From assembly GCA_020466095.1 (NCBI GenBank), contig CM035808.1, positions 37,341,502 to 37,405,501 of the forward strand: 64,000 nt of DNA. Reading direction: 5' to 3'. Position numbers and translations under genes: made by a program. Below the pieces are notes generated by a model. It ran no database searches. It saw only the letters and a program-made list of their open reading frames with translations, and was not told the origin of the DNA. This document shows positions 9,393 to 20,935 of the stretch, piece by piece. This DNA comes from Chlorops oryzae. Its lineage: Eukaryota > Arthropoda > Insecta > Diptera > Chloropidae. Each line of letters starts with the position of its first letter. The first letter of the stretch is position 1.

Positions 9393-12296
9393 TTATTGTG
9401 TACAATCATATTTCTTCCACCAATCGGCAAATGTCTTAACTCTGGCAATGTAATTTTGTTCCTTTTGCGGTTTACGCCATTTTGAAACATCCAAATGCAA
9501 CATGCCACCAATGATTTCCTAGAAACAAAAAAAAAAATCTATATTTTAAACAATTGATTTTTAAAATTATCTATACGAACCGTTGCAAAATTTGTAGGAA
9601 AACGATCTTGATCTTCGATAACGTGAGCAAAGCCACTGTCGTTGTTGAAGTGTACCCAAAAATAAGGTAATCCCTTAGGAATACAGTTTCGCAAGCCTTT
9701 TTTGGGACCTAGCCTAACCAACTGTTTATTTATGCTCCACTCGTGTTCGGATTCTTCAATGGCTTTTTTAAAATAAAACGGTGCTGATTCACCATGGCTG
9801 GCAGGTATTGGTATACAATGTACCGCAAAATGTGGGCGACGATTTAGTTTGTTCGCTATTTCAAAGAATATAACATCCTTCTTTTGCGCGGCGAACATTT
9901 GTGTTAAAGCTTTACGGAAATTTTCGACTTCTTCCCAACTATCTTCGTCCAGTTGTGTTGTGCAGCTGACATGTTGAGTTGGCACAATCAAACAATGGCC
10001 GGCTTGCAGTCCTACATGCCAAGGTAACATTAAATATACTTTTTCGCCTATACAAACAATAAGAGATTTATTCATTTTATGGGAATCAATGCATTTGTCA
10101 CAATTTTCTAATTGTGATTCTAATTTTTCGTGAGCATTGATCGCTCGATCAGTATCCCTCTTCTCCATGTGGCTATCAGATTGTGATCTGCTTATTTTAT
10201 CAGCGAAAATGTCGTCTAAATCATCATTTGGATTCTTATGCTGACTTGCGATGTTTGCAAACTCGAGATTCGCTTCGGCTGCTGTAGTATATTTTTCTCG
10301 TTCGAACTAAAGGAGAAAAGAAGGTGTGTTAAGAAAACTTGAAGAGACTTTTGTAGTGATTATTCAGGGGTGTCACAGAATCCGATAGCTAACGGAATCG
10401 GAATTAAAACCGATCAAAATTTTATACAGAACTTACGAATTTTGTTGTTTTTGGTTTTGAATCGGAACTATTATCGGTTCTTAATTGCACAGAATCCTAT
10501 TTTATCCATCTGTCTATGTAATATATATGAAAATTCAGACAATTTAAATTCCAATTCCGATAGCTATAGGAATCTGTGACACCCCTGATTATTGATGAAG
10601 ATTTCGCTGAAGAAATCTGGGAGTCACAAGAAGATAAAACCGCGACTGTGTTTCCAAATTTTCTGACAATCGACAAACAAATATACCGAGTTCCTATCAA
10701 TACTAGATTCACTTACCATTTGTTTAATGTCATATTTATCATCGTCCGGGAAATAACGTACACGCTCGCCATCGGTATGAGTTTCTATACGTTTTCCAGA
10801 CTTTTTGCGATTGCTTCGTCCACCATCTCTTGGGTCTAGTGATTTTTTATCAAAGTTTGGTTTGAGCGGTCTCACATTTCCTTGACTATCAGTATTTGTT
10901 AGAATAACATGTTCTTCTTTATTTTTAGAAGACCTTCCCGTTTGTTTTGCCATCGCATTTGTGCCACGTTGTTTGATGGCATTTCGCTGTTCTCTTGCTT
11001 TTTCCAATTTACTTTTTAGTTCTTCCACCATATCAGTTTTTCCCAGTATTTCTGCTTTTAAAATTTTTGCTCCTAATTCATTCATTTGCTGATCGGTTAG
11101 AAAATCCCCGAAAGACGATGAGCTTGTTGCTATAACTCTTGTATCTATAGATTTTTCTTCACTTTCCGAAGTTGATTCAGATCCGCTGGATGATGTTTTT
11201 TGCGATTTAATTGTTTCATATCGCTTTGATGTTTGTGTTTCAGACTTTTTCCGCCAGCCACTACTTCGACTCGACATTTGCATGGGTTTTCTATGATGTC
11301 CTTCATCATCGCTGTACTCTCTTGGTTTCTGAAAGGCTGGCAAACCCGTGCCCGTTGTCCTCCAATGAGGATTTAGTTCTCGGGTACTAGTTGCAGGGTC
11401 ATATTTCTCCACGGATTGCGCGTCATTAGGCTTCTGATCGACCTTTCGATCTCGGACAAAGGTTTTCATTGAAAATGCGCTCGAGTCCATCATCCAGTTA
11501 TCCCGTTTCAATGGAGAATCTGTACAAAGTGATTTTTCTAACCATATTTCATTGTCTTTATTTTTGCTAGATTCCTCCGAACTCTCACTCGATGATCGAA
11601 TTTTTGAATGTTTGTGTTTTCGCTTTTTCTTCTTTTTTTGTGATTCCTTTGTCTTTTTACGTTGGTCTTCTTCTGAAGAACTCTCCTCACTATCGCTATC
11701 GGTGTCATCAGAACTACTTCGACTGCTCCGTTTTTGCTTTTTTGATGATTTCTTTGATTTTTTTCGATTTCTTCTCCTTCTTTCCTGTGCGTTTCGGTTT
11801 TTTCGATTGCTCGAATTTTGAAGCTACATTGGGAAGCATCCAGTTTGTTTCTCCGCGAAGCAATTTCTGCGTTTCACGTTCTGCACGCCTTTCCGCATCG
11901 TTTTTGGCCTGTTTTAATAAATTCGAAAATTTAGTATCTTCATTATAATCATAAAATTGTTTAAAACATTCTTCGTCCATTTAAGAAATTCAAAAAAAAC
12001 GGACAAGCCGCTGTCAATTTTTGCACCTTTTTGAGGATGGAACTGTTGAGGACAATGTGTTGTAATTAAATATAGAAATAAGGTCTATTTTATGTTGATC
12101 ATGGTGTGCACTGTGAACTTACAGCGGGTATGGGTAGTGTAAGAAGAAAGTATTGCACCCGGTGTGTCTGGTCTAAGACGCGATTAGTTTTATGTTCTCT
12201 TTATCTCACCTTTACGAGCAGTTGCTCCCGGGCCTCCTTGAGCTCTTTTCGAGCTTGATCCTTGTCCTTTGCACTTTCAAAATTAATAAAACTCAT
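9393..12296 (-). CDS. CWF19L2: CWF19-like protein 2 (spliceosome recycling factor), with one frameshift
   Basis: CWF19L2/Cwf19 acts on late spliceosomes and assists lariat debranching in the nucleus. Exons on the minus strand are 12296-12210, 11908-10717, 10306-9581 and 9518-9393. Exon 1 starts MSFINFESAKDKDQ and runs in frame into AKNDAERRAERETQ. The middle is a charged Lys/Ser/Glu-rich region. Exons 3 and 4 encode the CwfJ C-terminal domains: a HIT-like part with CDKC and GHCLIVPTQH, then a Trp-rich end (KWRKPQKEQNY...ADWWKKYD). The four exons sum to 2131 nt, one too many. The frame must shift between 11717 and 11823, a Lys-rich stretch with a T7 run at 11758-11764, where one base is probably extra. 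Intron 2 carries a small hAT-like insertion. Identity is firm; the exact frameshift position is not. Confidence 0.9.
10365..10587. mobile_element. hAT-like MITE in CWF19L2 intron 2 (223 bp)
   Basis: Inverted ends CAGGGGTGTCACAG and CTGTGACACCCCTG enclose 223 bp. ATTATT flanks both sides (10359-10364 and 10588-10593), a 6-bp repeat that is shorter than the 8 bp expected for hAT. Subterminal GATAGCTA motifs repeat inside. It has no coding capacity. Confidence 0.75.
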
Positions 12297-12463
12297 TTTC
12301 TACTCTTGACAACGTTATCAAAGGTTTTGCTTATATGAGCTGACTTTGTTCTGTGATTATCTTCAGTTCACACTTATGTTGATTCATATTGTATAGCGAC
12401 TTCAGACGTTTCGACTTTCCAGCCGACTTGGCCTACTCTAAGGGAGAATCGTATAATGCAGGG

Positions 12464-13479
12464 CAGTGTTCGGACTACGGAAATCCCATTTCGTAGTAGA
12501 AGACCGAAAAAATGGGAGTAGAAATGATCTTGTGGGTAGTAAATTGGAATTTCTCATTTTCGCAACAAAAAAAAAAAAAAAAAGGTCAACAATTTATTTG
12601 AAGCAAACATTTATAACTTACATTTACATATTACTTATATTTTTTTATCTCCATCAGTCAAGATTTAGATACAGAGACATCTGTATGGAAAACAACCATT
12701 TGTTTGCGAACGAGGGAACACAAAAAACTCGTTCTCATTACGTCTAAAGGCTGGTCTCCAGTTCCCCAAGGAATGAAAAACTCCATATAAAAAAAAGCCA
12801 AAGAAATGCTTAAGAAATATTTCTTCAAGAAATTTTCTGCATGCAGTCCCCAGTTAGGCAAAAAAGTAGTACATATTTTAATACGTTTTTTTGACATAAA
12901 ATGTGCACGGTAACCCAGGCTATCAGCAGAAATAATTGCAAATGAATTGTTTCTTGGAGAAATTTTGACAAGTGAGGTAGGTCAGTTGTGATTGTATAGA
13001 AATAGTGCATCCATTTTTCGGGTTTTTTCAAAAAAAAACATGGAGAAAAACCCCAAAAAACCAAAAACGCTTAATAAATTTCTCAAAAGAGAATAAACGC
13101 GAATTAATATCGCTTGTTAAAGAGAGTAGAAGAATTTGCGCGCTTTTTATTCTGAACGTTTATAATCGCGCCTTTTTAATTTCTGTGTTTCGTTTCACTT
13201 TTTTGACACATGTGACATATGACAGATTGCCTCTGTTGCACTAAAAAGTTCTGTAGTACTACCTTTTTTCCTCGGAGAAAAAAATAGAAAATTTCTGCTG
13301 ACATTCCTTACCGAACTGGAGACCAGCCTTGAGTCGTGACATAGACAACATTATTTTGAGTTTGGTGAAGTGAAAAATATCGGAGTAGATTTCAGGTATA
13401 GGGTAGTGGCGGAGTAGATTTCAAAAATTTTAAAAAAACGGAGTAGATCTACTCCGATCGGAGTATAGTCCGAACCCTG
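12464..13479. mobile_element. hAT-like non-autonomous element with 8-bp duplication (1016 bp)
   Basis: Ends CAGTGTTCGGACTA and TAGTCCGAACCCTG form imperfect terminal repeats. The 8-bp duplication ATGCAGGG lies at 12456-12463 and 13480-13487. The GGAGTAGATTTC motif recurs near the right end. No transposase frame is present. Confidence 0.85.
12747..13330. mobile_element. Foldback element nested in the hAT-like element
   Basis: AAGGCTGGTCTCCAGTTC at 12747 is perfectly inverted at 13313-13330. No clear target duplication is visible. It has no coding capacity and lies inside the 12464-13479 element, so this locus has three layers of insertion. Confidence 0.65.
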
Positions 13480-14516
13480 ATGCAGGGTATAGACACGTCA
13501 GATGTTTTATCAACTTTGATCGTGTGTTAGTGAGAAAGAGTACACCTACGATGTCTGACGGAAAATCAAAATCTTTGAATTTTTGATCAAGCAGGTAACG
13601 ATGTTAGATGGTGTGTCTGAAGGTCTATATCCATGTTGGTTCAACCCTCATTTGTGCGCGAAATTCAACTTTCAAATATGGCAAAAAATTAATAATCTTC
13701 GAACCTGTTACAGGAGGGAATTAAAAAGGATTCCGGCATTAGAAAGAAGTGGCGCTGAATAAAATCATCACTCATAATATTTTTTTAGGTTTTGCCGACT
13801 GGAAAATACGCTTCATCAAAAACAAACAGGTAGCCGAAAGAAAAGCGCATGACGTTAGCACTCGAAATCCGCGAAAAAATGAATATCATACGACATGTTT
13901 ATAGTCAATTTCAAGTTGGTACCTACTAACACACGCTCACAGTTGATACAACATCTGACGTGTCTATACCCCGCATTACATCGTTACCTGCTTGACCAAA
14001 AATTCGGTGAAAACACTCACGCACTGCGCCGCAGTGCCATCTATCACATAGAAATCAAAATTCATGAAAATGTATGAAGCGAACAGTCAAAAATTAGCAT
14101 AGCATGGCATAGCATTTAACAGAGCTGAGATTTCTGGGCTAATTTGACAGCTGTAGAATTGCTTTTGTTTGGAAAATTGCATTAATTACTCGCAAAGCTG
14201 CCAGTTCAAATTCGTTTCAATTATTATTTGTATCTCACAAGGAAACCATCAGTTTTTCAAAAGCATAAATAAAATAGAACAATTTAAAATATGAAAAAAA
14301 AACAGCTTATTGCTGTACTTCACTGTTTACTACAAATTTTCTCTATGCTATGTCATGCCACGCAGTGGGTGAGTGCTGCTACCTTAACTTTGAATTTTGT
14401 TGCACAGTGTAAGGGGTCCTTAAAGCAAATCTACTGCAGTTGATTCCGCTGATAGCTGTTGTTTTTTAATTGTTCGTTAAAAACAATAAATTGAGGAACG
14501 AAATTAAGCAGCAAAA

Positions 14517-15767
14517 ATGCCGCTCTATGAGACAGTAATGCAGGAAAAGCCTCCCGTTGTGTTGGACATCGGAACAGCGTATACCAAGTAAGAATTAACC
14601 AAACTCTGACGTCATTTAATATTGATTGGAAATTCTATAAGATTTGGGATTGCAGCTGAAGCGCACCCACGCAAAATAATCCCAACAGAAGTGATACGCT
14701 CGACTACTTCCATAAAGAAATCTGTTTTCGATTACGAGAATAAAAACGAGTTGTACGACAATTTGGTTGATTTTCTCCAAACGATTTTTTTCAAGTGAGT
14801 CATGTTTTAATACTGTTGGCAATTCGTTGAACCTTTATTTTGCTTCAGATACTTGTTGGTCAGTCCGAAGGATCGGAAGATTGTCATAGTGGAAAATGTC
14901 TTTGGACAAACGGTAGTGCGTGAATCATTGGCTCGCGTGCTCTTTCGTCATTTCGAGGTTTCGTCAATATTGTTCGTACCGACGCATATGATTGCACTCG
15001 CACCATTGGCGGTACCGTCTGGTATTGTAATTGATATAGGCTATAGTGAGACAACCGTTCTACCAGTTTTCAGTGGTGTGCAATTGATGCAGGCATTTCT
15101 AGATCAATCGTATGGCGGACAACGTATTCACAAAGAAGTTGAAAGGCAATTACGGGAGTCTGGCATAATTGAAGAGCAACAACTTCCGGAAAGTGTATTG
15201 GAGGATATAAAAGTTAGAGCTTGCTTTGTTACAAATTTGGAGCGTGCAAAACATTATCGAAATGCCGAGAATGGTACACCTATTGCGATAGATCCACCAC
15301 CTAGCATTGAGTATCCTATTGATGCTTCACATATTATTACATTGCCGGGTAAATTACGAGAAACCGTATTTGAGATTATGTTCGAGGAGAACAACGACCG
15401 CGATAGCCTTCCACATTTGATATTACGCTCAATACTCAATTGCCCTGTAGATGTGCGCAAAGAGTTGACCGAAAACATTTTCATAATAGGCGGCAGTGCG
15501 ATTATAATGGGTTTGCTGCCGCGTCTTAAAGAGGAACTGCAATATTTACTACTCAATGACGCTGAATACAAAACGAAATTCCATAGCGAGGCGAAGTTCA
15601 AGTTCCATAAGACCATTGGACGGGAAAATTTCACCGCATGGTTGGGAGCTTCATTGTGCGGCGGAACAGATTTAATTCAAACTCGAGCATTAACGAAGGA
15701 AGCATATGTGCGGTCGGATCGTGTTCCGGATTGGATTTGCCTTACAGACAACCGTTTAGCTGGCTGA
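14517..15767 (+). CDS. Arp10: Actin-related protein 10 (dynactin pointed-end complex)
   Basis: Arp10/Arp11 caps the pointed end of the Arp1 filament in dynactin and helps dynein bind membrane cargo. Exons are 14517-14587, 14642-14794 and 14849-15767, totalling 381 codons, which fits the family. The actin-fold phosphate-1 motif reads DIGTAYTKFG (residues 17-26), and later IDIGYSETTVLPVF corresponds to phosphate-2. The start MPLYETVMQEKPP is the first ATG. The 3' end faces ZAD-ZNF copy 1 only about 130 bp away. That gene's AATAAA signals (15790-15799, minus strand) lie just past the Arp10 stop, so the two transcripts probably overlap at their 3' ends. The last 40 bp of this CDS recur at 21105 and 29036 as the edge of a tandem duplication. 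Confidence 0.94.
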
Positions 15768-15898
15768 ACAAGAATTTTTAAATATTAATTTTATTTATTT
15801 GAATCTTAAGGAAAATTAGAAAGAAAACATAACTACATTATATGAATAACTTAAAAATTAAACTAGAATTTCACCTATTTCCCCAGCATAAGAATATT

Positions 15899-17742
15899 TT
15901 ATGAATCGGTCTCTCGAACACTTATTTCCCGATCTAATTCCATTTTGATACGCAAATTCTCCTGTGCCTGCATTAAGGCAATCCGGTTTCGTTCGCGTGT
16001 TTCCTCATCATCGTTCTTATGTAAGGCGAAATGTTCTCTCATTTCAGTAGCTAATCGGAATGCGGATGGACAGAGTTCACATTGGTAAACGTTTGCACCC
16101 AAATGTATTCGCAAATGTTTGATCATATCGTTGGATTGAGTAAACGTTCGAGGACAGTATTTGCATTTGTATGGCTTCTCACCAGTGTGTGTTCGCATAT
16201 GACGTCGCATATGATCCGCGCAAACAAAGCTGAAAGGATAATTAGTTTTTATTATTTTAATTCTTTGTTGAAAACTATAAAACTCACCGCATCTCACAGT
16301 ATTCACATTGAAATGGTTTCTCTCCGCTGTGGTACATCTTATGCTTTTTTAATTGTGAAGGTTTAGCAAAGGCCGCTCCACACTCGCCACACGTGTGTGG
16401 ACGCAATTTCTTATGAACTTGCTTATGCGAGCTTAAATCACTAAGGCAGGGGAACTTTTTCGGGCAATCAGGACATTCGTATTTTCGAACGCCAGTATGT
16501 CTCAGTAAATGCTGTTGTAAATTACTATTGCTATGAAATGCCTTGCCGCAATGTGAGCACAAAAACGGAGTTTCCTTTGTGTGAACTCGTTTATGTTCCT
16601 TAAGTGTACACGATTGTTTAAAGGCTGTAAAAATTATTTTATTTAAAGTACATTTTAAAGCTAGAAAATTAGATAATCACCTTTATTGCAATATTCACAA
16701 ACATATGGTTTTATTATGTCATCCATATTGGTGCTATTCGAAGGATCTTGATGGGAACATAAGATGTGTTTTTTAAGCGAATAAATCGTTAGGAAAGCCA
16801 AATCACATGAATTACATTTGAAGGATTTCTTTAAGCCTTTTTCAATTTTTTTATGTCGAAATTTATGTCTTTGTAGATAGATTTTCTTTCCGAATGTACT
16901 GCCACATTCATTACACTTATATGGTTGTTCTTTTTTCGAATCACTTTGAGCTTCATTTTCAACTTTGAACTCATCGGAATGCATACGCTTTTCATGTCTT
17001 CTCAAGTATTTCAGAATAGAGAATTTTTTGTCACAATATTTACAATTCGCAGTGCTAGAAATACAAATTTATTTTCTTAAAGCTTTTTTTCGTATGTTAA
17101 ATCACTTGCCTTCCAACTTTTTTATCTTTGGAAGCTTTAACTTTTGTTGTTTCCATAGCTTTTGACATTGCTTCGGAGGATCTGTAAGAATTTTAATTTT
17201 ATTTTAAGTTTAGAAAATAATTTTTTTTAAATAAGAAAGCTTACTGAGCACAGTTCGGTGAAGGAGATTTTTTCAGCAGCAGGTTTGTCCAGCTCTGGAT
17301 CATTTTCATCCAGAAATTCAGCTTCAAGTGTTTCTTGTTTTATAAGACCTTCGACTCCTGTCAAACTGAGTTCTTTGTTATAATTTTCTTGCAGTGGATC
17401 CAACAATATTGCTTGGCTGTCTGATGAAAAGATATCATTACAATTGACTGCAATTGATTGCCGAAAATGATTGTCGGAGCATAAACTCATTTGTTGGAAT
17501 TGGTAGTTGGCGGAGAGTTTTGTAAAACAGTTGCTGCATATAGTCTTAGGCAATTCATCTGTTCGATCCGTACGCGGCAGTTGATGTATTACATCTTCCA
17601 GTAATTCGAAAACGTACATTTTTGGAATTTGGCCATCTTGTTCTACATAATCATAAATAGACAAAAGTGTATCCTCCTCGTTGGCAACAGTCATGCACGT
17701 TCTGCACATATTTTCAAATTTTCGTGATATTTCCAACTCCAT
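15899..17742 (-). CDS. ZAD C2H2 zinc-finger protein, tandem copy 1, with frameshift
   Basis: A probable nuclear DNA-binding factor of the insect ZAD-ZNF class. Exons on the minus strand are 17742-17245, 17181-17110, 17054-16681, 16624-16288 and 16229-15899. The ZAD is at residues 10-80, with zinc ligands in CRTC (13-16) and CSNC (69-72). An acidic linker follows, then ten C2H2 fingers; fingers 4 and 8 are split across introns. Intron 2 begins GC rather than GT. Exon 1 has a T6 run at 17268-17273 where copies 2 and 3 have T5. That extra base makes the first exon end out of frame and would give a stop early in exon 2. With the extra base ignored the protein is 536 residues. It is either a recent pseudogene or a base-call error. 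Confidence 0.85.
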
Positions 17743-18109
17743 TGTTTAGAACCTGTTTATTGTTTATTAAAAAATTCAATAATTGAATATCAAAAACCGT
17801 ATTTTCACTTGTTTGTTATTGATTTCAATCAGTGGATTTGTGCAACGAAAACATATGTTTCTGTTTTTTGTATTTGGTTTGTTATTAAAGGGTGTATATA
17901 CGATAGTCAAATTATGAAAATAATTTGCAATGGCAAAATTAAAATGGGCAATCAGAAGATAATGTTAAAAATATTTTCGATGTTTTATATTTTGCAAAAA
18001 CCAAACTTAATTGAAATGAGATTATAATATATAATTGTCCATCGACGATATGAAAGTTGGAAAATAAACATCTGATGCGTGCATGCGCCTCTTAATGGTT
18101 CATATATAT

Positions 18110-18290
18110 AGTGGCGACCAAAGGTGGATACATGTTGGGCTTTTCAATCCTTTGCTCCCTATATGTATATCCGGTGTTAACGAAGATGTTGTTGCCAAAT
18201 GTTTTGGCATATATTCTTCGAGTATTTGGGAATATAAATAAGGAGACGAATGGCATAAAATTTGTAAGAAAAGACTCTTATTTATGAGGA
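18110..18290. mobile_element. Repeat fragment starting AGTGGCGACCAAAGGTGG
   Basis: It shares GGTGGATACATGTTGGG, CCGGTGTTAACGAAGAT and GGAATATAAATA with an inverted copy at about 26030-26217 and with the 39115-39328 element. The CAGTGGCGAGCAAA-like end recalls pogo/Tc1-type termini. It has no coding capacity. Confidence 0.6.
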
Positions 18291-18314
18291 CTTTAAAATC
18301 GGTATAAATTAATA

Positions 18315-18852
18315 CAGTGGAAATCGTTTATAGCAGGTCCGGCTATAACAGACTATCGTATACAACAGACAAAACCTCTGGTCCCTCCAAGTTTAATGGG
18401 AATAATACATATTAATTCGTATATAACGGACATCGCTTGTAGTAGACATATCGCTTATAAAATACACGTTCAGAAGTCCCCACGACTCGATAGTACTGTT
18501 TATAACAGACAAATGAAGAATTCTACTGTTACATTTTCGTGTTTTATGTTCGTGTTATTAGATATACATACATAACACAAACATATGTATTGTTACATTT
18601 AGTTTTTGTGTACAATGTTTTTGTTATGACACATTTATACTTAATACTAACGTAAGGCGGCCAACCGTCCCGCATTACGAGGCAAAAATATTTCTCGGGC
18701 ATTACTGCCAATAACAGAATGTCTGCAATAGGTGATATGTATATCGTATATAGCAGACTGTCTTCTATATGCGATATATTTCTATAATAGAAATCGTATA
18801 CAACAGACAGATTTTCCGGTCCATTGAAGTCTGTTATAAACGATTTCCACTG
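18315..18852. mobile_element. Tc1/mariner-type MITE flanked by TA (538 bp)
   Basis: Terminal repeats CAGTGGAAATCGTTTATA and TATAAACGATTTCCACTG are flanked by TA on both sides. The inside is filled with repeated TATA(C/A)AACAGAC motifs in both orientations. There is no transposase. The CAGTGG start fits pogo/Tigger-like ends. Confidence 0.85.
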
Positions 18853-19494
18853 TACTCTTTTTAGACTCTAAAATTTTCAGACTCAAAAAAATGTTTAGCG
18901 GGATCGCGTTTCTTCACTCGCGTGTCGAGTTAGTACGACGGCGGGGTTGAGCTGCCCTTGCATGTTTGCCTAGCCCGAATACATCTCTACACTCCCACCC
19001 AAAAAACTCAACTCAAAACAGATGTAATGTAATGTAATTATCTACTCATTTGTATTTTTGATAAAAGTTTATTTCCTAAAAATAATCATATCCGCATTCG
19101 CATCCGCGGATGTGAGTATTTTAAATCCGCATCTGCATCCGCGGATGTCAAGAAAACCACATCCGTTACACCCCTGTTGTTTTCAATACAAACTTTTGGG
19201 CCCTTTTCATACCCATCGTAAGCGGGGTATATTAGTTTTGTGCGAATCTTGTAGCAGGGAGAATTAAGCTCCGGAAATATAGACAAATGTATATAGAAAT
19301 GATCAGGATCAAAAACTAAATCGATTTAGACATGTCCGTCTGTCTGTCTGTCCGTCCGTCTGTGTCCGGATCTCCTGGACCAACCAAGTCGAAATTTGGC
19401 ACACAGGTATATCGGGATTCGAGTATGATCCTAAGTAAAAATGGGAGACATCCGCCCACTGCCACGTCCACAAATTAATTTAATGTGTTTTCAG

Positions 19495-20283
19495 TAGTGT
19501 CCGACCGAAGGTGGATTTTTAGCCGAAGCCGAAGTCGAAGCCGAACAATCGGCAGAGTTGAAGACTTCGGCCGAAGACCGAAGGCCGAAGCCGAATGCAA
19601 AACATTTTACAGAAAGGAATCAAAATCAGTCTTTATTCATTTGACAAGCACAAAAAACAAAATAACACCTCAGTAACAAAAAAAAAAAAACTTTCAATTA
19701 ATAACACTGGTCGGCAATGAAATCCTCCTTTTGAGTTTGAATAGTGGGTCTAGTAGATTTTGGACTGCTGAATAATTGAAAAATATCAAAAAAATTCCAT
19801 CACGTAAGGATTTCGAGAAAATCGCGTTTGAATTTTTTAGCACCATTGTTTCATTTAAACTCATTTTTCTCCAATGTGGCTTAAGCTTTTTTAAATTTTA
19901 AAAACTTTTGTATTTTTTAAACATCATTCTTCAATATTATATCAAAAATTATTATAAAATCTTTAAATGAATCGTGTAAAATGATGCTCAAAGTCAAAAA
20001 ATTTAAAAATATATATGCCACGCTTGTTGGAGGGGCAGATAAATATCTCTCGGCCATGCGTTTAATGTTGAAAACTTTTGTGCAATTGTGCAAAAATTTA
20101 CGGCAATAATTCACTAGTGTAAAAGGTCTCAATGAAGCAATTGAAAATCTATCGTGACTTTTTTACTTCCTTTAAAATGCAAAAATATTCGGCTAAAATA
20201 TTCGGCTTTTTCCAGCCGAAGCCGAAGATTAAGAATTGCCCGATTATGCCGATTACCGAAGCCGAACCTTCGGTCGGACACTA
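19495..20283. mobile_element. hAT-like non-autonomous element, 8-bp duplication (789 bp)
   Basis: Ends TAGTGTCCGACCGAAGG and CCTTCGGTCGGACACTA are perfect inverts, and GTTTTCAG is duplicated at 19487-19494 and 20284-20291. The outer 80 bp on each side are arrays of GCCGAA units. The AT-rich middle has no transposase frame. Confidence 0.9.
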
Positions 20284-20389
20284 GTTTTCAGTAAAATGCT
20301 TGTCACTTGCGAAACACTCAACACATTTCATTGATATTTGGTGTACGGGTAAACTACAAAAAAGGACATATCCGGGGAAAAAATGGACG

Positions 20390-20935
20390 CCGCCCTCCTC
20401 GAGCCACGCCCACAAATAAGGGTTTATCGTAACTTGTGAAGTAAAAGGCGTAGAAGCTTCAAATCCGCCACATAGGTTTACCAAGGCGAATGAAGGGTGT
20501 AGGAAAAAAATTATGTGGCCCGCTCACTGCCACGCCCACAAATGGAGATTTTTTGTAACTTCCGAAGTAAAACGCGTAGAACCTTCAAATTCGCAACATA
20601 GGTTGACCAAGGCGAATGAAAGGTGTAGGAAAAAAATTATGTGGCCCGCTCACTGCCACGCCCACAAATGGAGATTTTTTGTAACTTCCGAAGTAAAAGG
20701 CGTATAAGCTTCAAATTCGCAACATAGGTTGACCAAGGCGAGTGAAAGGTGTAGGAAAAAAATTTATATGGCCCGCCGACTGCCACGCCCACAAATGGAG
20801 ATTTTTCGTAACTTCCGAATTAAAAGGCGTAGACACTTCAAATTCGCAACATAGGTTGACCAAGGCAAATTAAAGGTGTAGGAAAAAATTTATGTGGCCC
20901 GCCCACTGCCACGCCCACAAATGGAGAGGCAAAAC
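20390..20935. repeat. 126-bp tandem repeat, about 4.5 copies
   Basis: Shared points such as GTGGCC recur at 20515, 20641, about 20768 and 20894, a period of 126-127 bp. Each unit carries TGCCACGCCCACAAATGGAG and GGTTGACCAAGGCGAATGAA-type blocks. The first unit is partial. This is the minisatellite part of the DINE-1/HINE-like element. Confidence 0.9.

Larger units (their letters stand above)
12454..13978. mobile_element. Outer inverted-repeat element, split by a hAT insertion
   Basis: The right end at 13969-13978 (CCCCGCATTA, preceded by CATCTGACGTGTCTATA) is the inverse of TAATGCAGGG plus TATAGACACGTCAGATG. The left copy is split: TAATGCAGGG lies at 12454-12463 and the rest starts at 13488, because the 1016-bp hAT-like element landed in the left terminal repeat. 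A second inverted pair (GCAGGTAACGATG near 13592 and CATCGTTACCTGC near 13979) lies at or just beyond the ends. No transposase is seen. Confidence 0.65.
12297..14516. other. Spacer between CWF19L2 and Arp10, mostly nested transposons
   Basis: The two genes point away from each other, so this was probably once a compact bidirectional promoter. It is now expanded by an outer inverted-repeat element (about 12454-13978), a hAT-like element inside it and a foldback inside that. The last 500 bp before Arp10 hold short GCATAGCATGGCATAGC motifs but no gene. Confidence 0.6.

Noticed and set aside
11552..11948. Plus-strand frames of 89-118 residues rich in Phe and Leu
   Set aside because: They are antisense shadows of the Lys/Ser-rich CWF19L2 exon 2.
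11909..11980. ATG at 11980 as an alternative start of CWF19L2
   Set aside because: Splicing from exon 1 (12210-12296) to 11908 gives the family-like N-terminus in frame; 11909-11980 reads as intron ending in AAAACAG.
20390..20935. CRISPR-like regular array
   Set aside because: The 126-bp units are contiguous repeats without unique spacers, in a fly genome; it is a minisatellite of a DINE-1/HINE-like element.
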